From positions 1-64,000 of the forward strand of contig SVOH01000009.1 of assembly GCA_015066515.1 (NCBI GenBank): 64,000 nt of DNA. Direction: 5' to 3'. This stretch comes from Oscillospiraceae bacterium. Its GTDB lineage: Bacteria; Bacillota; Clostridia; Oscillospirales; Acutalibacteraceae. Both the position numbers and the translations under genes were made by a program. The stretch's first letter is position 1. Each line of letters opens with the position of its first letter. Shown here one piece after another: positions 39,326 through 48,997 of this stretch. A model generated the notes under the pieces. The model had not been told where the DNA came from, made no database searches, and worked only from the letters and a program-made list of their open reading frames with translations.

Positions 39326-42300
39326 TTATATCTTTGCCTTGCGAACAAACAAAAGTGTTACGCTTGCAAGAATTGCAATGATTGATTCAGGGAAAATAAC
39401 ATTTTCACCTGTTGGTGGGCTGGTCATACTGTTATCACCATTAACTCCACCCATATTGCCGATTGCTCCGTCCTCTGCAACTGCATCGCCCGCAGCCAAT
39501 ACAAAGTAACCAAACTTGTCGAGAGTAATGGTTGCAATATTTACGGGAATTGCAACCTTTTTAACTTCCTCGGGGTCGTTTTCGTTAACAATATTGCCCG
39601 ATTTATCCAACAAAATAGTCTTTGTAGTGGTAGGCATTTTTATAAGCTTGCCACTTTCAATATCAACAAGATACATTGCTGCATTCAAGCCTAAATCGTT
39701 AGGAATTTCCATAATTACGGTAGCATTACTACCAGCAGGAAGCTCCTGACTTGGAGAAATTTCGTATGGATAGAGATGCTTTTGACCTGTTTTGTCAAAT
39801 ATAGCCTTTATATCCTCATAAACCAAATCATCCTTTTTGATTGCAAAGATGTCGGTAATAACATCCTTAGTAAAGGCATTGGTAGGTGCAGTTATTTGCA
39901 ACTTATTTTCCTCGTCTAAAACACAGTAATCAAACGTACTGTAGTTGCAACCGTAGCCGCTTTCATCTTCACACCATCTGTATGTACCTTCGTAATTTTC
40001 ATTGTCTTCTACCATAGTATGCTCGGCATAATCGCCCTTGCCGCATACGTTACAGTTGTACCAGTGATGTGTATCATTAAATTCGTGCACAGGAGTGCCG
40101 TTAGCATCAAAGTCAATGTAATCGTGACCAAGCTTTTCTATTGTTACGGTTTCTTTTTCAATCACAGTAGTTGCCTGTGCATCGCTAAATCGAACATCAC
40201 ATACAGTACATCTATAGTGAGCAGTGCTTACTCCCTCTTCGCTACAGGTAGCGTCTGAAAGCTCAACCGCCTCAATAGTACCTTCATGTGTACAAATCCA
40301 CTTACAGTCACGACATTTTTCGCTATCGGTCAAAAAGGCATGAGCCTCATTTTCAGCAACCTCGTAAAGACAAACTTCACATAAACCATCGTGTGAAGCT
40401 GTTCCATCACTTGTAAACTTAACGGTGTGTTCCACACGAGAAAGTTTTGCTAAACACACCTCGCAGGTAGTCCAATGACTTTCGTAATCCATAAAGTATA
40501 CGATTTTACCTTCGGAGTCTTTGATTTCAGTGTGCATACCAGTTGCTTTCAATACAACTTCACTGGCAGAAACGGCAGAATCATAAGGCGCCATTACATC
40601 ATTTGTCAAGAATATGCACTCGCAGTTTTCACAAGTGTAGTATTCTACATTACCATCCGCAGCGCAGGTAGGTGCTTTTGCCTCGGTCTTTTCAAATATA
40701 TGACCTTTTGCTTCGGTGTGGTTTAACTGCTCTGTGTATCCGCAAGCACATTCGGTTTTTGTGTGTTTGGGGGTTATACAGTCATTTTCTTTATATTCAG
40801 TCACCTTGTGATATTCTGTATTTTTATGGTCGCAGGTAAATCCACAAACCGTACAGTTATAATTATCGGTATATTGGTGATTTAAAATCACTACGCCTGC
40901 AAGTCCGCAAGCCTTACAAACGGCTGTATGACCTGCATAGCCGTCACCAGGATTTACGGAACCCTCTATATTGTGGCAAACCAGAAGATCCAATACACCT
41001 TCATTTGCAAACCAATGTTTACCAAAGTCAAGGTTCGTTTTTTGAGGAGCATTTGTACCGCTTAAATCGTCAATAGTAAGAGTTCTTATCTGTGCTTTTC
41101 CGTATCCGTTTATTACCTGATCGGTATAAACATTGGCAAAGCAGTTTACATTAACAGCATGATCGTGTATTGTTTTGTTTCCAGCTGAGGTCGGCATAAT
41201 CTCGGGATATGGCATACTGCCAATCATTACAGAATTTGTAATTGTGGCATAACCGCCCCACGCACCCGCTTGAGCCAAGAAACCACCGCTGATATCGGTA
41301 GCTACAAACTTGTTGTTAACAGATAGGCAGTTATTAATTGTAGCCACGTTGTTACCACAATTACCAACAATAGCACCGGCTGTTCTTTGGCAAGCGTTAT
41401 TAGTGTTACCGTTATCGCCCATTAAACAGTTCTTTACCGCGCAGTTTTCTACAATAAGTGTTTGACCGCCGGTTGAACATTCTGCAGCACCTATGATACC
41501 GCCTGAGCTGTGATAACCTGCAAAACGCGACGCTACAATCGTAATATTTTTAATTGTAACGGTTTTCTCGGTATTGTCAGTAACAGGGTGTGGGAACAAA
41601 CCACCATAACCGTTTGACCTACCGTTGCCCGAACGAAGGTTATAAATTATTACACCGTTACCATCAAAATTGCCCGCAAACGTTTTGCTATCGTTTACCC
41701 AATCCTTACCTTCGGTTGCATTTTTAACATCTTCTACAGTTGAATCAAGTGTTATACCTACCATACCATTCATATTGAATATCATGTTAGGAGCAACCTG
41801 ATAATATTTACCAGCCGATTCTGCCGTTGTGGTTTTAAGTGCTACATAGGCCATATTTTCGGCAGTCTTTACTATGTATGGATTTTCTTTAGAACCATCA
41901 CCCGCAGGGAAGTTGCTGTCGTATGAACCATCCCACACATCAGTACGTCTTTCGGTAATTGGAGCCGAAAAACCGCACGCACATATGCCTATGGTACCGG
42001 TAGCATTTTCAACAAAAGTATGGGTCTCTGCCATAGCTTTGCCGCAGTCGGTGCAGGTTATATTATGTGTAGCATCATCTTTTTGCTCAAGTACCAAGGT
42101 ATGATTTGCTCTATAGTCAGGCAATTCGTCTTCAAAAGCAATCCATATTCCCCAGTCAAAGTCGGGCATATTGATTTTTGCGTTAGGCCCTTTCATATCG
42201 GCCTCTGCAACCTGCTTTATCTGATTCGCAGCATAGTTTGTATCTACCGGCTGATCGGTATAAACACCGGCGTAAGTACCGGGAACATTAAGATGCTTAT

Positions 42301-43192
42301 TTATTTTTTGGTTACTGCCGGTTACTATTGGATAAGCGCTGGAGCCTAACACGATACAGCTTTGTATTGAAATACTAGGACAATATAAACTTGTCTGACC
42401 TACAATACCGCCGCTTATCTCGGTAGCGCTTGTAACGTTTCCGGAAGCAAAACAGTTTTTAATTGTTGCAGTATTGTGAGTAATGTTACCAACAATTATA
42501 CCACTAGATTTTTGAGCACTTGGGTTTGTATTGTTGTTATCGGTAATCCAACAGTTTAATACCTTGCAATTTTCAACCGCCGCTGTTCTTGAGGTATCAG
42601 GTGCGTGATATTCACCCACGATACCTCCCGCTGTATGATAACCTATAGAACGAGAAGCAAGTAGTGTGATACCTTTTATCCAAGACGTTTTTTGAGTATT
42701 ATCGTTGGTAGGACGTGGAAAAAGGCCGCCCTGAGCATAGCCGCCAGAATACATATTATAAATTATGACACCATTACCGTCAAAGTAACCTGCAAAGGTT
42801 CGGGCACCATCGCCGGATGTTCTCCAATTTTTGTCGGTATCAGCCGTCATAACGTCACCAACTGTTGAGTCAACCGTTATATCCTTCATACCGCTAAGGT
42901 TAAATGTAGCATCGGCTATAACTTTAAAGTATTTGCCGCTTGACACTGTAGACGGACCCAATATCGCATAAGCCAATTCCTCAGCTGTGGCAATTATATA
43001 TGGGTCTTCCTCAGTACCGCTACCACTCGAAAAGCCCGTAGCCAAAGTACCGTCCCAAGTGTCTGTCACGGTAGCTGCAGATGCGCCAAAGCTAATACCG
43101 GGCACAGCCACAAATAAGGACACCACCAAAATTGCAACCGCAACCATAACGCTAAGCAATGACTTAACCGCTTGAAACAGTTTGTTTTTCAT
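39326..43192 (-). CDS. GLUG1 surface protein with CxxC arrays and C-terminal anchor (cassette B)
   Basis: The 1288-aa protein has a signal peptide (about 1-39), two GLUG/beta-helix modules (TEEDPYIIATAEEL and SKENPYIVKTAENM) joined by a CTDCGK segment, and a His/CxxC-rich region at about 755-1085 (CKACG, CTVCGF, CENCEC, CEVCLAK, CRDCKW, CTVCDV, CNVCGK). This region is longer than in cassette A by about one repeat. A beta domain and linker lead to SPPTGEN (from residue 1258), a hydrophobic helix and a short basic tail. SPPTG fits the (S/P)PxTG motif known for some clostridial class B sortases. First gene of cassette B. Confidence 0.83.
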   Translation of the reverse strand: MKNKLFQAVKSLLSVMVAVAILVVSLFVAVPGISFGASAATVTDTWDGTLATGFSSGSGTEEDPYIIATAEELAYAILGPSTVSSGKYFKVIADATFNLSGMKDITVDSTVGDVMTADTDKNWRTSGDGARTFAGYFDGNGVIIYNMYSGGYAQGGLFPRPTNDNTQKTSWIKGITLLASRSIGYHTAGGIVGEYHAPDTSRTAAVENCKVLNCWITDNNNTNPSAQKSSGIIVGNITHNTATIKNCFASGNVTSATEISGGIVGQTSLYCPSISIQSCIVLGSSAYPIVTGSNQKINKHLNVPGTYAGVYTDQPVDTNYAANQIKQVAEADMKGPNAKINMPDFDWGIWIAFEDELPDYRANHTLVLEQKDDATHNITCTDCGKAMAETHTFVENATGTIGICACGFSAPITERRTDVWDGSYDSNFPAGDGSKENPYIVKTAENMAYVALKTTTAESAGKYYQVAPNMIFNMNGMVGITLDSTVEDVKNATEGKDWVNDSKTFAGNFDGNGVIIYNLRSGNGRSNGYGGLFPHPVTDNTEKTVTIKNITIVASRFAGYHSSGGIIGAAECSTGGQTLIVENCAVKNCLMGDNGNTNNACQRTAGAIVGNCGNNVATINNCLSVNNKFVATDISGGFLAQAGAWGGYATITNSVMIGSMPYPEIMPTSAGNKTIHDHAVNVNCFANVYTDQVINGYGKAQIRTLTIDDLSGTNAPQKTNLDFGKHWFANEGVLDLLVCHNIEGSVNPGDGYAGHTAVCKACGLAGVVILNHQYTDNYNCTVCGFTCDHKNTEYHKVTEYKENDCITPKHTKTECACGYTEQLNHTEAKGHIFEKTEAKAPTCAADGNVEYYTCENCECIFLTNDVMAPYDSAVSASEVVLKATGMHTEIKDSEGKIVYFMDYESHWTTCEVCLAKLSRVEHTVKFTSDGTASHDGLCEVCLYEVAENEAHAFLTDSEKCRDCKWICTHEGTIEAVELSDATCSEEGVSTAHYRCTVCDVRFSDAQATTVIEKETVTIEKLGHDYIDFDANGTPVHEFNDTHHWYNCNVCGKGDYAEHTMVEDNENYEGTYRWCEDESGYGCNYSTFDYCVLDEENKLQITAPTNAFTKDVITDIFAIKKDDLVYEDIKAIFDKTGQKHLYPYEISPSQELPAGSNATVIMEIPNDLGLNAAMYLVDIESGKLIKMPTTTKTILLDKSGNIVNENDPEEVKKVAIPVNIATITLDKFGYFVLAAGDAVAEDGAIGNMGGVNGDNSMTSPPTGENVIFPESIIAILASVTLLFVRKAKI

Positions 43193-43234
43193 CTAATCTC
43201 CCTTTCTTTATGCATAGATATTTATACTTTATTG

Positions 43235-43263
43235 ATTATACCACAAATCAGTACTACCGTCAA
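43235..43263 (-). promoter_or_regulatory. SigA promoter of cassette B
   Basis: TTGACG (43258-43263), a 17-nt spacer ending in TGG (extended -10 element) and TATAAT (43235-43240), 42 nt upstream of the GLUG1 ATG. It is stronger by consensus than the cassette A promoter. Confidence 0.8.
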
Positions 43264-43495
43264 CCAGAAGCCTACTAAATCAACACCCGAAACGCAATGA
43301 AAATATTGGATGTTTATTCCTTTACGGCAATCTTACGATTGACTTGCATATACTCTTATCTAATTTATATTATAATTGGTCCAAAAGCATAAATCTATAT
43401 AAATTTAGACTAATATGTGTGATTTTGGTTCAAAAAACAGTTGATAAGCTACAAAAAACAAAAACAGATACATTATACCCCTGACAAATGACGCA

Positions 43496-43525
43496 AAAAC
43501 CTAGATTTAAAAGAATCTCGGTTTT
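43496..43525 (-). terminator. Terminator after GH95-like gene
   Basis: Arms AAAACCTAGATT (43496-43507) and AATCTCGGTTTT (43514-43525) with one internal mismatch and a 6-nt loop; five T follow the stem on the minus strand. It lies 4 nt past the stop. Confidence 0.8.
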
Positions 43526-43529
43526 GTTT

Positions 43530-46133
43530 TTACCTCTTTAAATAATTGATTACATTAAAGCGTAAATTGTATCTATCTACCTCTAACTGACTTGCGGGAT
43601 GAAGGGTACTAAGCGCACCGTCAACCGCAGCATCATAACTACCGTCAACGCAAACAAGTTTATATGTTAATCTCGCCTTATTGTTGACATTGTGCGTAGC
43701 ATCAATAAATTCACACTTTTCGGTTTCGCCAATAAGTGTGTAGCAGCTATCATTACCCTCTGCTCTGTAAATGGCATATTTACTTGCCGTGCCGTTCCAG
43801 CGAAGCTTTACACCCTCCGTTGTCCAATCAGATGTAAAGTTCGTAGCTATTTCTCGCCTTTTTACCGGCTTAAAGCCACTGAAAATATATGTACTTCCCG
43901 CCACTGTTTCAAATTCGGCAAAGAAACCATCACATACTACGTCTATTATCTTGCCGCCACACATTACCGTTACATTATCAAAGCCCTCATAACGTAGTTT
44001 TAACCTACCGCCACACTCGGATTTTATTTGTAAACTACTAACCGTACCGTTTGTATAGTCGCAATCAACCGTAAAATTACCACGTGCCTTAAGTCCTTTA
44101 AAACTAATGCTTTTCCAAGCGTCCGGTAATGCGGGCAATAGTGTTACATAGCCCTCGTGACTTTGAAGTACCATCTCGGTCATACCCGACGTTGCACCAA
44201 AGTTACCGTCTATTTGGAAAGGTGGATGCACATCCCAAAGATTTGGGTGTGTACGCTCTTTAAGTAAATTTTGTAAAAGAACGTATGCGTGATTACCGTC
44301 ACCCACACGTGCCCACGCATTAAGTCTGTGTGCAAGTGCCCAACCGGTTGATTTATCTCCGCGCATTTCGAGCGTGAGCCGCGCAGCATCTAGCCAAGCG
44401 GGTGTACTGTGGGTTACGGTGCTACCCGGTGTAAGTGCTACAAGCTGTGAAATATGGCGGTGATTTGCTTCACCGATTTCACCATAAAAATGCTCTTCGT
44501 CATATTCTTTAATCTGACCGCTATAGCCTATTTGAACAGGACCGTAATATGCAAGCTGCTGCCTTTCGGTTTCGGTAGTTTCGTCTGTTACACCAAGCAA
44601 TTCAGAACACTTAATATCATCCAAAGCATTCTCATAAATAAACTGTTGGTCAAAAGCGCAACCTACCGTTTGCCAATACTGTTGATGCTTATGTGCCATT
44701 ACCCAATCGCCCGAAAGTATCTGCTCCGGAGAGGCCGAAAAAGCGCACAAATATCTACCGTCATAATTCTTGACATTTTTAGTGAGAAATTTTGACATAC
44801 CGTGAATTGCGGGATAAGAATAATTTTTAAGTATTTCATTATCACGTGTAAAATCATAATAATCCCAGAACATTTTACTGGTCATACCGCCCGTACCGGG
44901 GCCTGAATGGGTATATTTACCCATACCTTCAACCTGATACATCCAAGCGCCTGTGCCTATAATCCAGCCACATTCACCCTCGCCCTCGACGTATTGCTCG
45001 GGGTTGATTTCTCTTATCCAGTTAGCCGCGCTAATAAAAGCTGCGTGCTTATAATTGTTCCAATATTCAGCATAAGCCTTAAAGGTTTCGGCAAGATTGG
45101 TGCTGAATGCCGGCCAATAGTTCATCTGAACGTTTATATTATGCCAAAAGCCACAAGTCCATGGGGATTTGTCGTGTACAGTCCATACGCCCTGAAGTGA
45201 TGCTGGTGGTGTACCCTCTCTTGAAGATGAAACAAGCAAATGTCTACCGTAAGCGTAGTATATTTCTTCAAGATACAATTCTTCATTTCCGCCTTTGTAT
45301 GATTCCAGCAACTCTTCGGTTCCTCTGCCGTCATCTTTGCCACCCAAATCAAATTTTACTCTACCTATTAGCTCGGTATAGTCTTTGATATGGCGTTCGT
45401 AAAGTTTATCCCAACCGAGCATTTTAGCATTTTCAAGACAGGCAACAACCCTTTCGTGTGGGTCAGTACCAAGAGCTTTAAAGCAGCCGTTCATAAACAC
45501 CTCGGGACAAAGCTTGTACGAAGTATCAAGTGTGTAATACACGGTTGCTACAGTAGCATCCTTTACGCAAAGAGTTTTGTCATTTATTGAAACTATACCA
45601 TCGGTATCCACAGCCAAACGTGCCTCGTAAATGAGCTCGCGCGAGGGCAAAGTGCCACGCATTACGAGAGTATTATCTTCTATAGTTATGTCACCCGTTC
45701 TGCCACCATCATCTAAAGAACGATCGCCAAGATATGGGATAACAAGCTCTATATCAAAATTAACCGAGCCGTTTTGTGCATCAATTTTGTAAGCGAAAAC
45801 CTTATCGGGATAGCTTGTAATAGCTTGACGATTAATTGCAACACCGTTTGAAACATAACGCGAATATGCAACACCGCTGTCAAGCAATAGACCACGCTCA
45901 TAATCGGTTACATTTTGGCTGTTAAAATGAATTAAAAACTCTCCAAAATTTGAAACACCGCCTTTGCTATAGTCATTAGCAAAGGTGTTGGTTGTAAACT
46001 GTATACGCTCGGTGTCATAGCCTCCGAATATGCTTGCGCCAAAATATCCGTTACCTATGGGCATTGAATATTTTTCCCATCCCTCGTTACTGCGCTCAGC
46101 CGGAGAAAAATATCTCATAATAAGTTTTTTCAT
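43530..46133 (-). CDS. Glycoside hydrolase family 95-like enzyme (alpha-L-fucosidase/galactosidase type)
   Basis: I use the ATG at 46133 with GGGGTG upstream; an in-frame GTG at 46142 is too close to that site. The 867-aa protein has no signal peptide, so it is probably cytosolic. The N-terminal beta domain has YSMPIGNGYFGASIFGG and ERIQFTTNTF (GH95 pattern). The (alpha/alpha)6 domain keeps the catalytic set known from bifidobacterial AfcA: N332 and N334 in WHNINVQMNYW, E470 in SASPEQI, and D642 in QIDGNFG. About 100 extra C-terminal residues look fibronectin III-like. GH95 enzymes remove alpha-1,2-L-fucose or alpha-L-galactose. It is last in the 48900-43530 operon, 15 nt after the phosphatase gene. 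Confidence 0.85.
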   Translation of the reverse strand: MKKLIMRYFSPAERSNEGWEKYSMPIGNGYFGASIFGGYDTERIQFTTNTFANDYSKGGVSNFGEFLIHFNSQNVTDYERGLLLDSGVAYSRYVSNGVAINRQAITSYPDKVFAYKIDAQNGSVNFDIELVIPYLGDRSLDDGGRTGDITIEDNTLVMRGTLPSRELIYEARLAVDTDGIVSINDKTLCVKDATVATVYYTLDTSYKLCPEVFMNGCFKALGTDPHERVVACLENAKMLGWDKLYERHIKDYTELIGRVKFDLGGKDDGRGTEELLESYKGGNEELYLEEIYYAYGRHLLVSSSREGTPPASLQGVWTVHDKSPWTCGFWHNINVQMNYWPAFSTNLAETFKAYAEYWNNYKHAAFISAANWIREINPEQYVEGEGECGWIIGTGAWMYQVEGMGKYTHSGPGTGGMTSKMFWDYYDFTRDNEILKNYSYPAIHGMSKFLTKNVKNYDGRYLCAFSASPEQILSGDWVMAHKHQQYWQTVGCAFDQQFIYENALDDIKCSELLGVTDETTETERQQLAYYGPVQIGYSGQIKEYDEEHFYGEIGEANHRHISQLVALTPGSTVTHSTPAWLDAARLTLEMRGDKSTGWALAHRLNAWARVGDGNHAYVLLQNLLKERTHPNLWDVHPPFQIDGNFGATSGMTEMVLQSHEGYVTLLPALPDAWKSISFKGLKARGNFTVDCDYTNGTVSSLQIKSECGGRLKLRYEGFDNVTVMCGGKIIDVVCDGFFAEFETVAGSTYIFSGFKPVKRREIATNFTSDWTTEGVKLRWNGTASKYAIYRAEGNDSCYTLIGETEKCEFIDATHNVNNKARLTYKLVCVDGSYDAAVDGALSTLHPASQLEVDRYNLRFNVINYLKR

Positions 46134-46148
46134 TGTCTTCACCCCAAA

Positions 46149-46865
46149 TTAAATATAAAAAGCATTACTATATTTTGTAGGTAATCCCTCACGATAAATG
46201 TGAGAATCGTTTGAAAGTGTAAGAATTGTTGGTAATACGTAGCCATCTTTTTCAGGAAATTCAATAATCGTCACGCCCGTATGCGTCATATCAAAGCGTG
46301 TACTAAAGGTGGGATATGGGATTAGTGAAATTATGCTAAGCAGTAATAGTCCCATTCCTTGATGTGCAAAAAGGGCCACTCGTTTGTTACCCTTGGCGGT
46401 GCATTTATACATTCCCTTTTGCTCATCGTATGTAAAACCAAACCCTGCCAAAAACTCAAAGGCTTTTTTGCGTGTAACCTCTATTCCCTCTTTAAAGTTT
46501 TTGTCGGCAAAATCGGTGTGCTCGTACCACTTGTCACCTAAATCGACAACCTCTTTTGATGCAAATTTCTCAATATAGCTCGGCTGTGCAAAAACCCAGC
46601 CACGCTCACCGTTTTTACTGTCAAAGAAAAAATATTTTGCCGCCACAGCCTCGTGACACCATTCGAGTATGGTAGCCTCTTTATTTAGTATCTCACAGGT
46701 GGGCTGTGATGTAAGTATTGCACGATTTGAGCTTGAAGAATATATTTCATCAATGCCGTGAAGCGCGAGTCTTTTGGCCACCGCCTCAGCTTGCCTGTGA
46801 CCAAGCGGTGTTAAACTGTCGGGATTGTAGATAGGGTCGCCATGTCTTACGTAATATAAAAGCAT
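46149..46865 (-). CDS. Histidine phosphatase family protein
   Basis: The 238-aa protein begins MLLYYVRHGDPIYNPDSLTP, with the catalytic RHG motif, the TPLGHRQAEAVAKRL helix and a second His in ALFAHQGMGLLL; ECCHEA-like CHEAVAAKY may provide the acid. This superfamily covers phosphoglycerate mutases and sugar- or nucleotide-phosphate phosphatases; the substrate cannot be read from sequence. It lies 11 nt after the MFS gene and 15 nt before the GH95-like gene, so a sugar-related role is plausible. Confidence 0.85.
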   Translation of the reverse strand: MLLYYVRHGDPIYNPDSLTPLGHRQAEAVAKRLALHGIDEIYSSSSNRAILTSQPTCEILNKEATILEWCHEAVAAKYFFFDSKNGERGWVFAQPSYIEKFASKEVVDLGDKWYEHTDFADKNFKEGIEVTRKKAFEFLAGFGFTYDEQKGMYKCTAKGNKRVALFAHQGMGLLLLSIISLIPYPTFSTRFDMTHTGVTIIEFPEKDGYVLPTILTLSNDSHIYREGLPTKYSNAFYI

Positions 46866-46876
46866 AATTTTTCTTC

Positions 46877-48106
46877 CTATTCTTTATTCTTATTTCGGGT
46901 AATTGCCAGCATAAACGGTATGGCAAGTAACGGAAAAATCGCTCCCGAAAGTATACCGATTTTCATACTCAATTGCTCGGTTGTAAGTGAAAGCTGTGTT
47001 GCAAGCTCAGTTACGGCAGGCAGTGTCATTGCCTTGTCGGTAACTACACCCAAAAGCTGTGGGCCCAAAGCCGCACCCAAGTCGCCGCCCGATGCCATCA
47101 TAGCAAAAATGAACACACCGCCCGTCGGAAAACGCTCGGACGATACAAGTATACTGCCCGGCCAAAGCATAGACACACAAAAGCCCGTAAATACACAAGC
47201 AATAATTCCAATTATAGCATTACTTGTAAGTGCCGCTGTTATGTAACAGATAAATGCGCCTGCCGAGCCGAAAATCAAAACCCTGCTAACGCTTTTGCCC
47301 CTTGCACTGTAAATTGTGCGGCCCAGTCCCAAAAATAGTGCAAAAAGCGCCATGCCCAATAGGTCACCCCAAATTTTTGGAATACCCATTGATTTTTCAA
47401 GATAAGCCGAACACCACTGTGTCATTGTCATCTCGGCGGCACCGCCAAAGAATATTGCCGTAACGCATAGCCAAAGCATTTTGTTTTTTAGCAAAGCGGA
47501 AATTCCCGACGCCTTTTGTGGTGTTTCTATTTCGGGCATATCGGTAGAGAAAAACAAAGCGGTTGAGGTTATGGGAATAAGTAAAAACAGCATTGCCAAC
47601 CACTGCCAATTCTCACTACCTACAAAAAACAAAAACGCAGTGCCCACAATTATTACACCAACTACACCCCAAGGGTATACCGCGTGTAATTTGCTGATTT
47701 CTTTGTCGGGGTTATCGGACGGAATAGACAGTATTAGCGGATTTGCCAAAACCTCATTAAAGCCGCTTGATGCAGAGAAAATTACCGTGCCTATTACAAG
47801 CCCCGTATATACGTGGTTTGGGAAAACAAACGGAAATACTGCATATATTAAAAGTCCTATTGTCACAAGTACAGGAATAAGCCGCACAGTTTTTTTGATA
47901 TTGAATTTATGCGGAATAAACGACAGCATCAAATCAATGCCAAGCTGGGTTAAAAAGTTTATTAAAACAAGAAGTCCAAGCTTGGTGAAAGAAATGCCAT
48001 AAAGTGTACGAAATGTTACAAACAGCAGCGGCGAAAGACAGGCCACCACCGACATTGAAAGATTGGCGGTATATGCCGCCCATTTAAGACGATTATAGTT
48101 TATCAT
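46877..48106 (-). CDS. Major facilitator superfamily transporter
   Basis: The 409-aa protein has about 12 membrane helices in two bundles. The inner loop after helix 6 is hydrophilic (STDMPEIETPQKASGI), and the C-terminal half has the LGLGRTIYSARGKS loop typical of MFS carriers. It overlaps the amidohydrolase gene by 4 nt (ATGA). In this operon it probably imports a sugar or small glycoside for the GH95-like enzyme; the substrate is inferred from context only. Confidence 0.87.
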   Translation of the reverse strand: MINYNRLKWAAYTANLSMSVVACLSPLLFVTFRTLYGISFTKLGLLVLINFLTQLGIDLMLSFIPHKFNIKKTVRLIPVLVTIGLLIYAVFPFVFPNHVYTGLVIGTVIFSASSGFNEVLANPLILSIPSDNPDKEISKLHAVYPWGVVGVIIVGTAFLFFVGSENWQWLAMLFLLIPITSTALFFSTDMPEIETPQKASGISALLKNKMLWLCVTAIFFGGAAEMTMTQWCSAYLEKSMGIPKIWGDLLGMALFALFLGLGRTIYSARGKSVSRVLIFGSAGAFICYITAALTSNAIIGIIACVFTGFCVSMLWPGSILVSSERFPTGGVFIFAMMASGGDLGAALGPQLLGVVTDKAMTLPAVTELATQLSLTTEQLSMKIGILSGAIFPLLAIPFMLAITRNKNKE

Positions 48107-48900
48107 TTTTCTATCCCCAATAGCTTCCCAGCGTTTTTGTGCGTAATTTTATCCATATCTTCGCTTGTAAGTCCAAGTGTACCGAGTAGTCGCTTTTCCA
48201 TATCGGGTGTGTGCCACGGAGTATCGGTACCAAAAAGCATACGGTCGGGTGTGTGAAGCGACATAATCTTTTCGGCGTAATATTTTGGCATCATTGCATA
48301 GCCAAACGAAATATCAAAATAAATATCTTTTCCGCAAAGATATTTAATTACATCCTCGTTACAGTTAATGCCGCCCCAATGAGCCGCCACCACAGGCGTG
48401 CTAAACCACTCAAGCGCACGTGCCATTTTGTCGGGCGTGGCGCCGTAAGGCGGTGCAAAGCCGTAGTCAAACCCTGCGTGAAAAACGGTAATAAGTCCAA
48501 GCTCCGAAATCTTTTTATAAAGCGGTTTAAGGCGAATGTCGTCAACATTAAAGCCCTGATAATCAGGATGCAGCTTAACGCCCTTAAGTCCTAACTCTTT
48601 TATGCGTTCAAGCTCATCGAACGCATCCTCACTGAACGGAAAAACCGAACCTAATGAAAAAATAGTTTTATTATCATTTATCGACGCGGCAAAGTCATTT
48701 ACACTGTGTTGCTGATGCGCGTTGGTAGCAATATTTAACACTACCGATGCATCTACCCCACCCTTTTTCATAGAATCCTTTAGCCCTGATACCGTGCCAT
48801 CGGTATATGGGGTCAGTCCTCCCGAAGTAAAGCTTAATTTTTCGATAGCCTTGGGCGCTATTTTGTCGGGGAAACAGTGGGTATGAAAATCTATAAGCAT
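48103..48900 (-). CDS. Amidohydrolase-family metal-dependent hydrolase
   Basis: The 265-aa TIM-barrel protein shows the family metal ligands in order: DFHTHCFP (HxH), VFHAGFD, VAAHWGG and LFGTDTPWH. This fits the amidohydrolase-2 group (PF04909), which includes decarboxylases and sugar-lactone hydrolases; fucose and galactose catabolic loci often contain a lactonase of this group. Its place ahead of an MFS carrier and a GH95-like enzyme makes a sugar-lactone role possible but unproven. First in its operon. An imperfect hairpin (GAGATAA at 48919-48925 with TTATCTC at 48931-48937) lies just upstream and could be an operator. Confidence 0.82.
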   Translation of the reverse strand: MLIDFHTHCFPDKIAPKAIEKLSFTSGGLTPYTDGTVSGLKDSMKKGGVDASVVLNIATNAHQQHSVNDFAASINDNKTIFSLGSVFPFSEDAFDELERIKELGLKGVKLHPDYQGFNVDDIRLKPLYKKISELGLITVFHAGFDYGFAPPYGATPDKMARALEWFSTPVVAAHWGGINCNEDVIKYLCGKDIYFDISFGYAMMPKYYAEKIMSLHTPDRMLFGTDTPWHTPDMEKRLLGTLGLTSEDMDKITHKNAGKLLGIEK

Positions 48901-48954
48901 TTAAAAACCTTCTTTTTTGAGATAAACTTATTATCTCCCATTGCAAATACAAAA

Positions 48955-48984
48955 TTCGGCGCGGCGTAAAATCGCCACGCCGAA
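48955..48984 (-). terminator. Terminator after the 76-aa gene
   Basis: Twelve-base arms TTCGGCGCGGCG (48955-48966) and CGCCACGCCGAA (48973-48984) pair with one G-U on the minus strand, and AATTTTGTATTT follows. It separates the small gene from the amidohydrolase operon. Confidence 0.85.
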
Positions 48985-48997
48985 CCTGTGTTTAAAA

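Larger units (their letters stand above)
31010..43192 (-). repeat. Cassette B: second copy of the four-gene surface operon
   Basis: GLUG1 (43192 to 39326), solute-binding lipoprotein (39302 to 37875), GLUG2 (37793 to 32808) and GH16-like lipoprotein (32785 to 31010), with gaps of 23, 81 and 22 nt. Order, strand, gap sizes and the hairpin position match cassette A. See 13304-25216. Confidence 0.88.
43193..43529. other. Intergenic region upstream of cassette B
   Basis: This 337-nt stretch holds the cassette B promoter (43235-43263) and the terminator of the GH95-like operon (43496-43525). Between about 43265 and 43495 I see only AT-rich sequence and no convincing gene. Confidence 0.7.

Noticed and set aside
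1-43192. Many plus-strand open frames of 60-150 codons opposite the large surface genes
   Set aside because: They lack ribosome-binding sites and have compositions expected of antisense shadows of repeat-rich genes.
13304-43192. CRISPR array or IS-mediated duplication
   Set aside because: No direct repeats with uniform spacers, no transposase and no terminal inverted repeats were found; repeats seen are protein-coding modules or in-frame linker repeats.
48919-48937. Terminator upstream of the amidohydrolase gene
   Set aside because: The 7-bp AT-rich stem is weak and followed by A, not T, on the minus strand; at most an operator.
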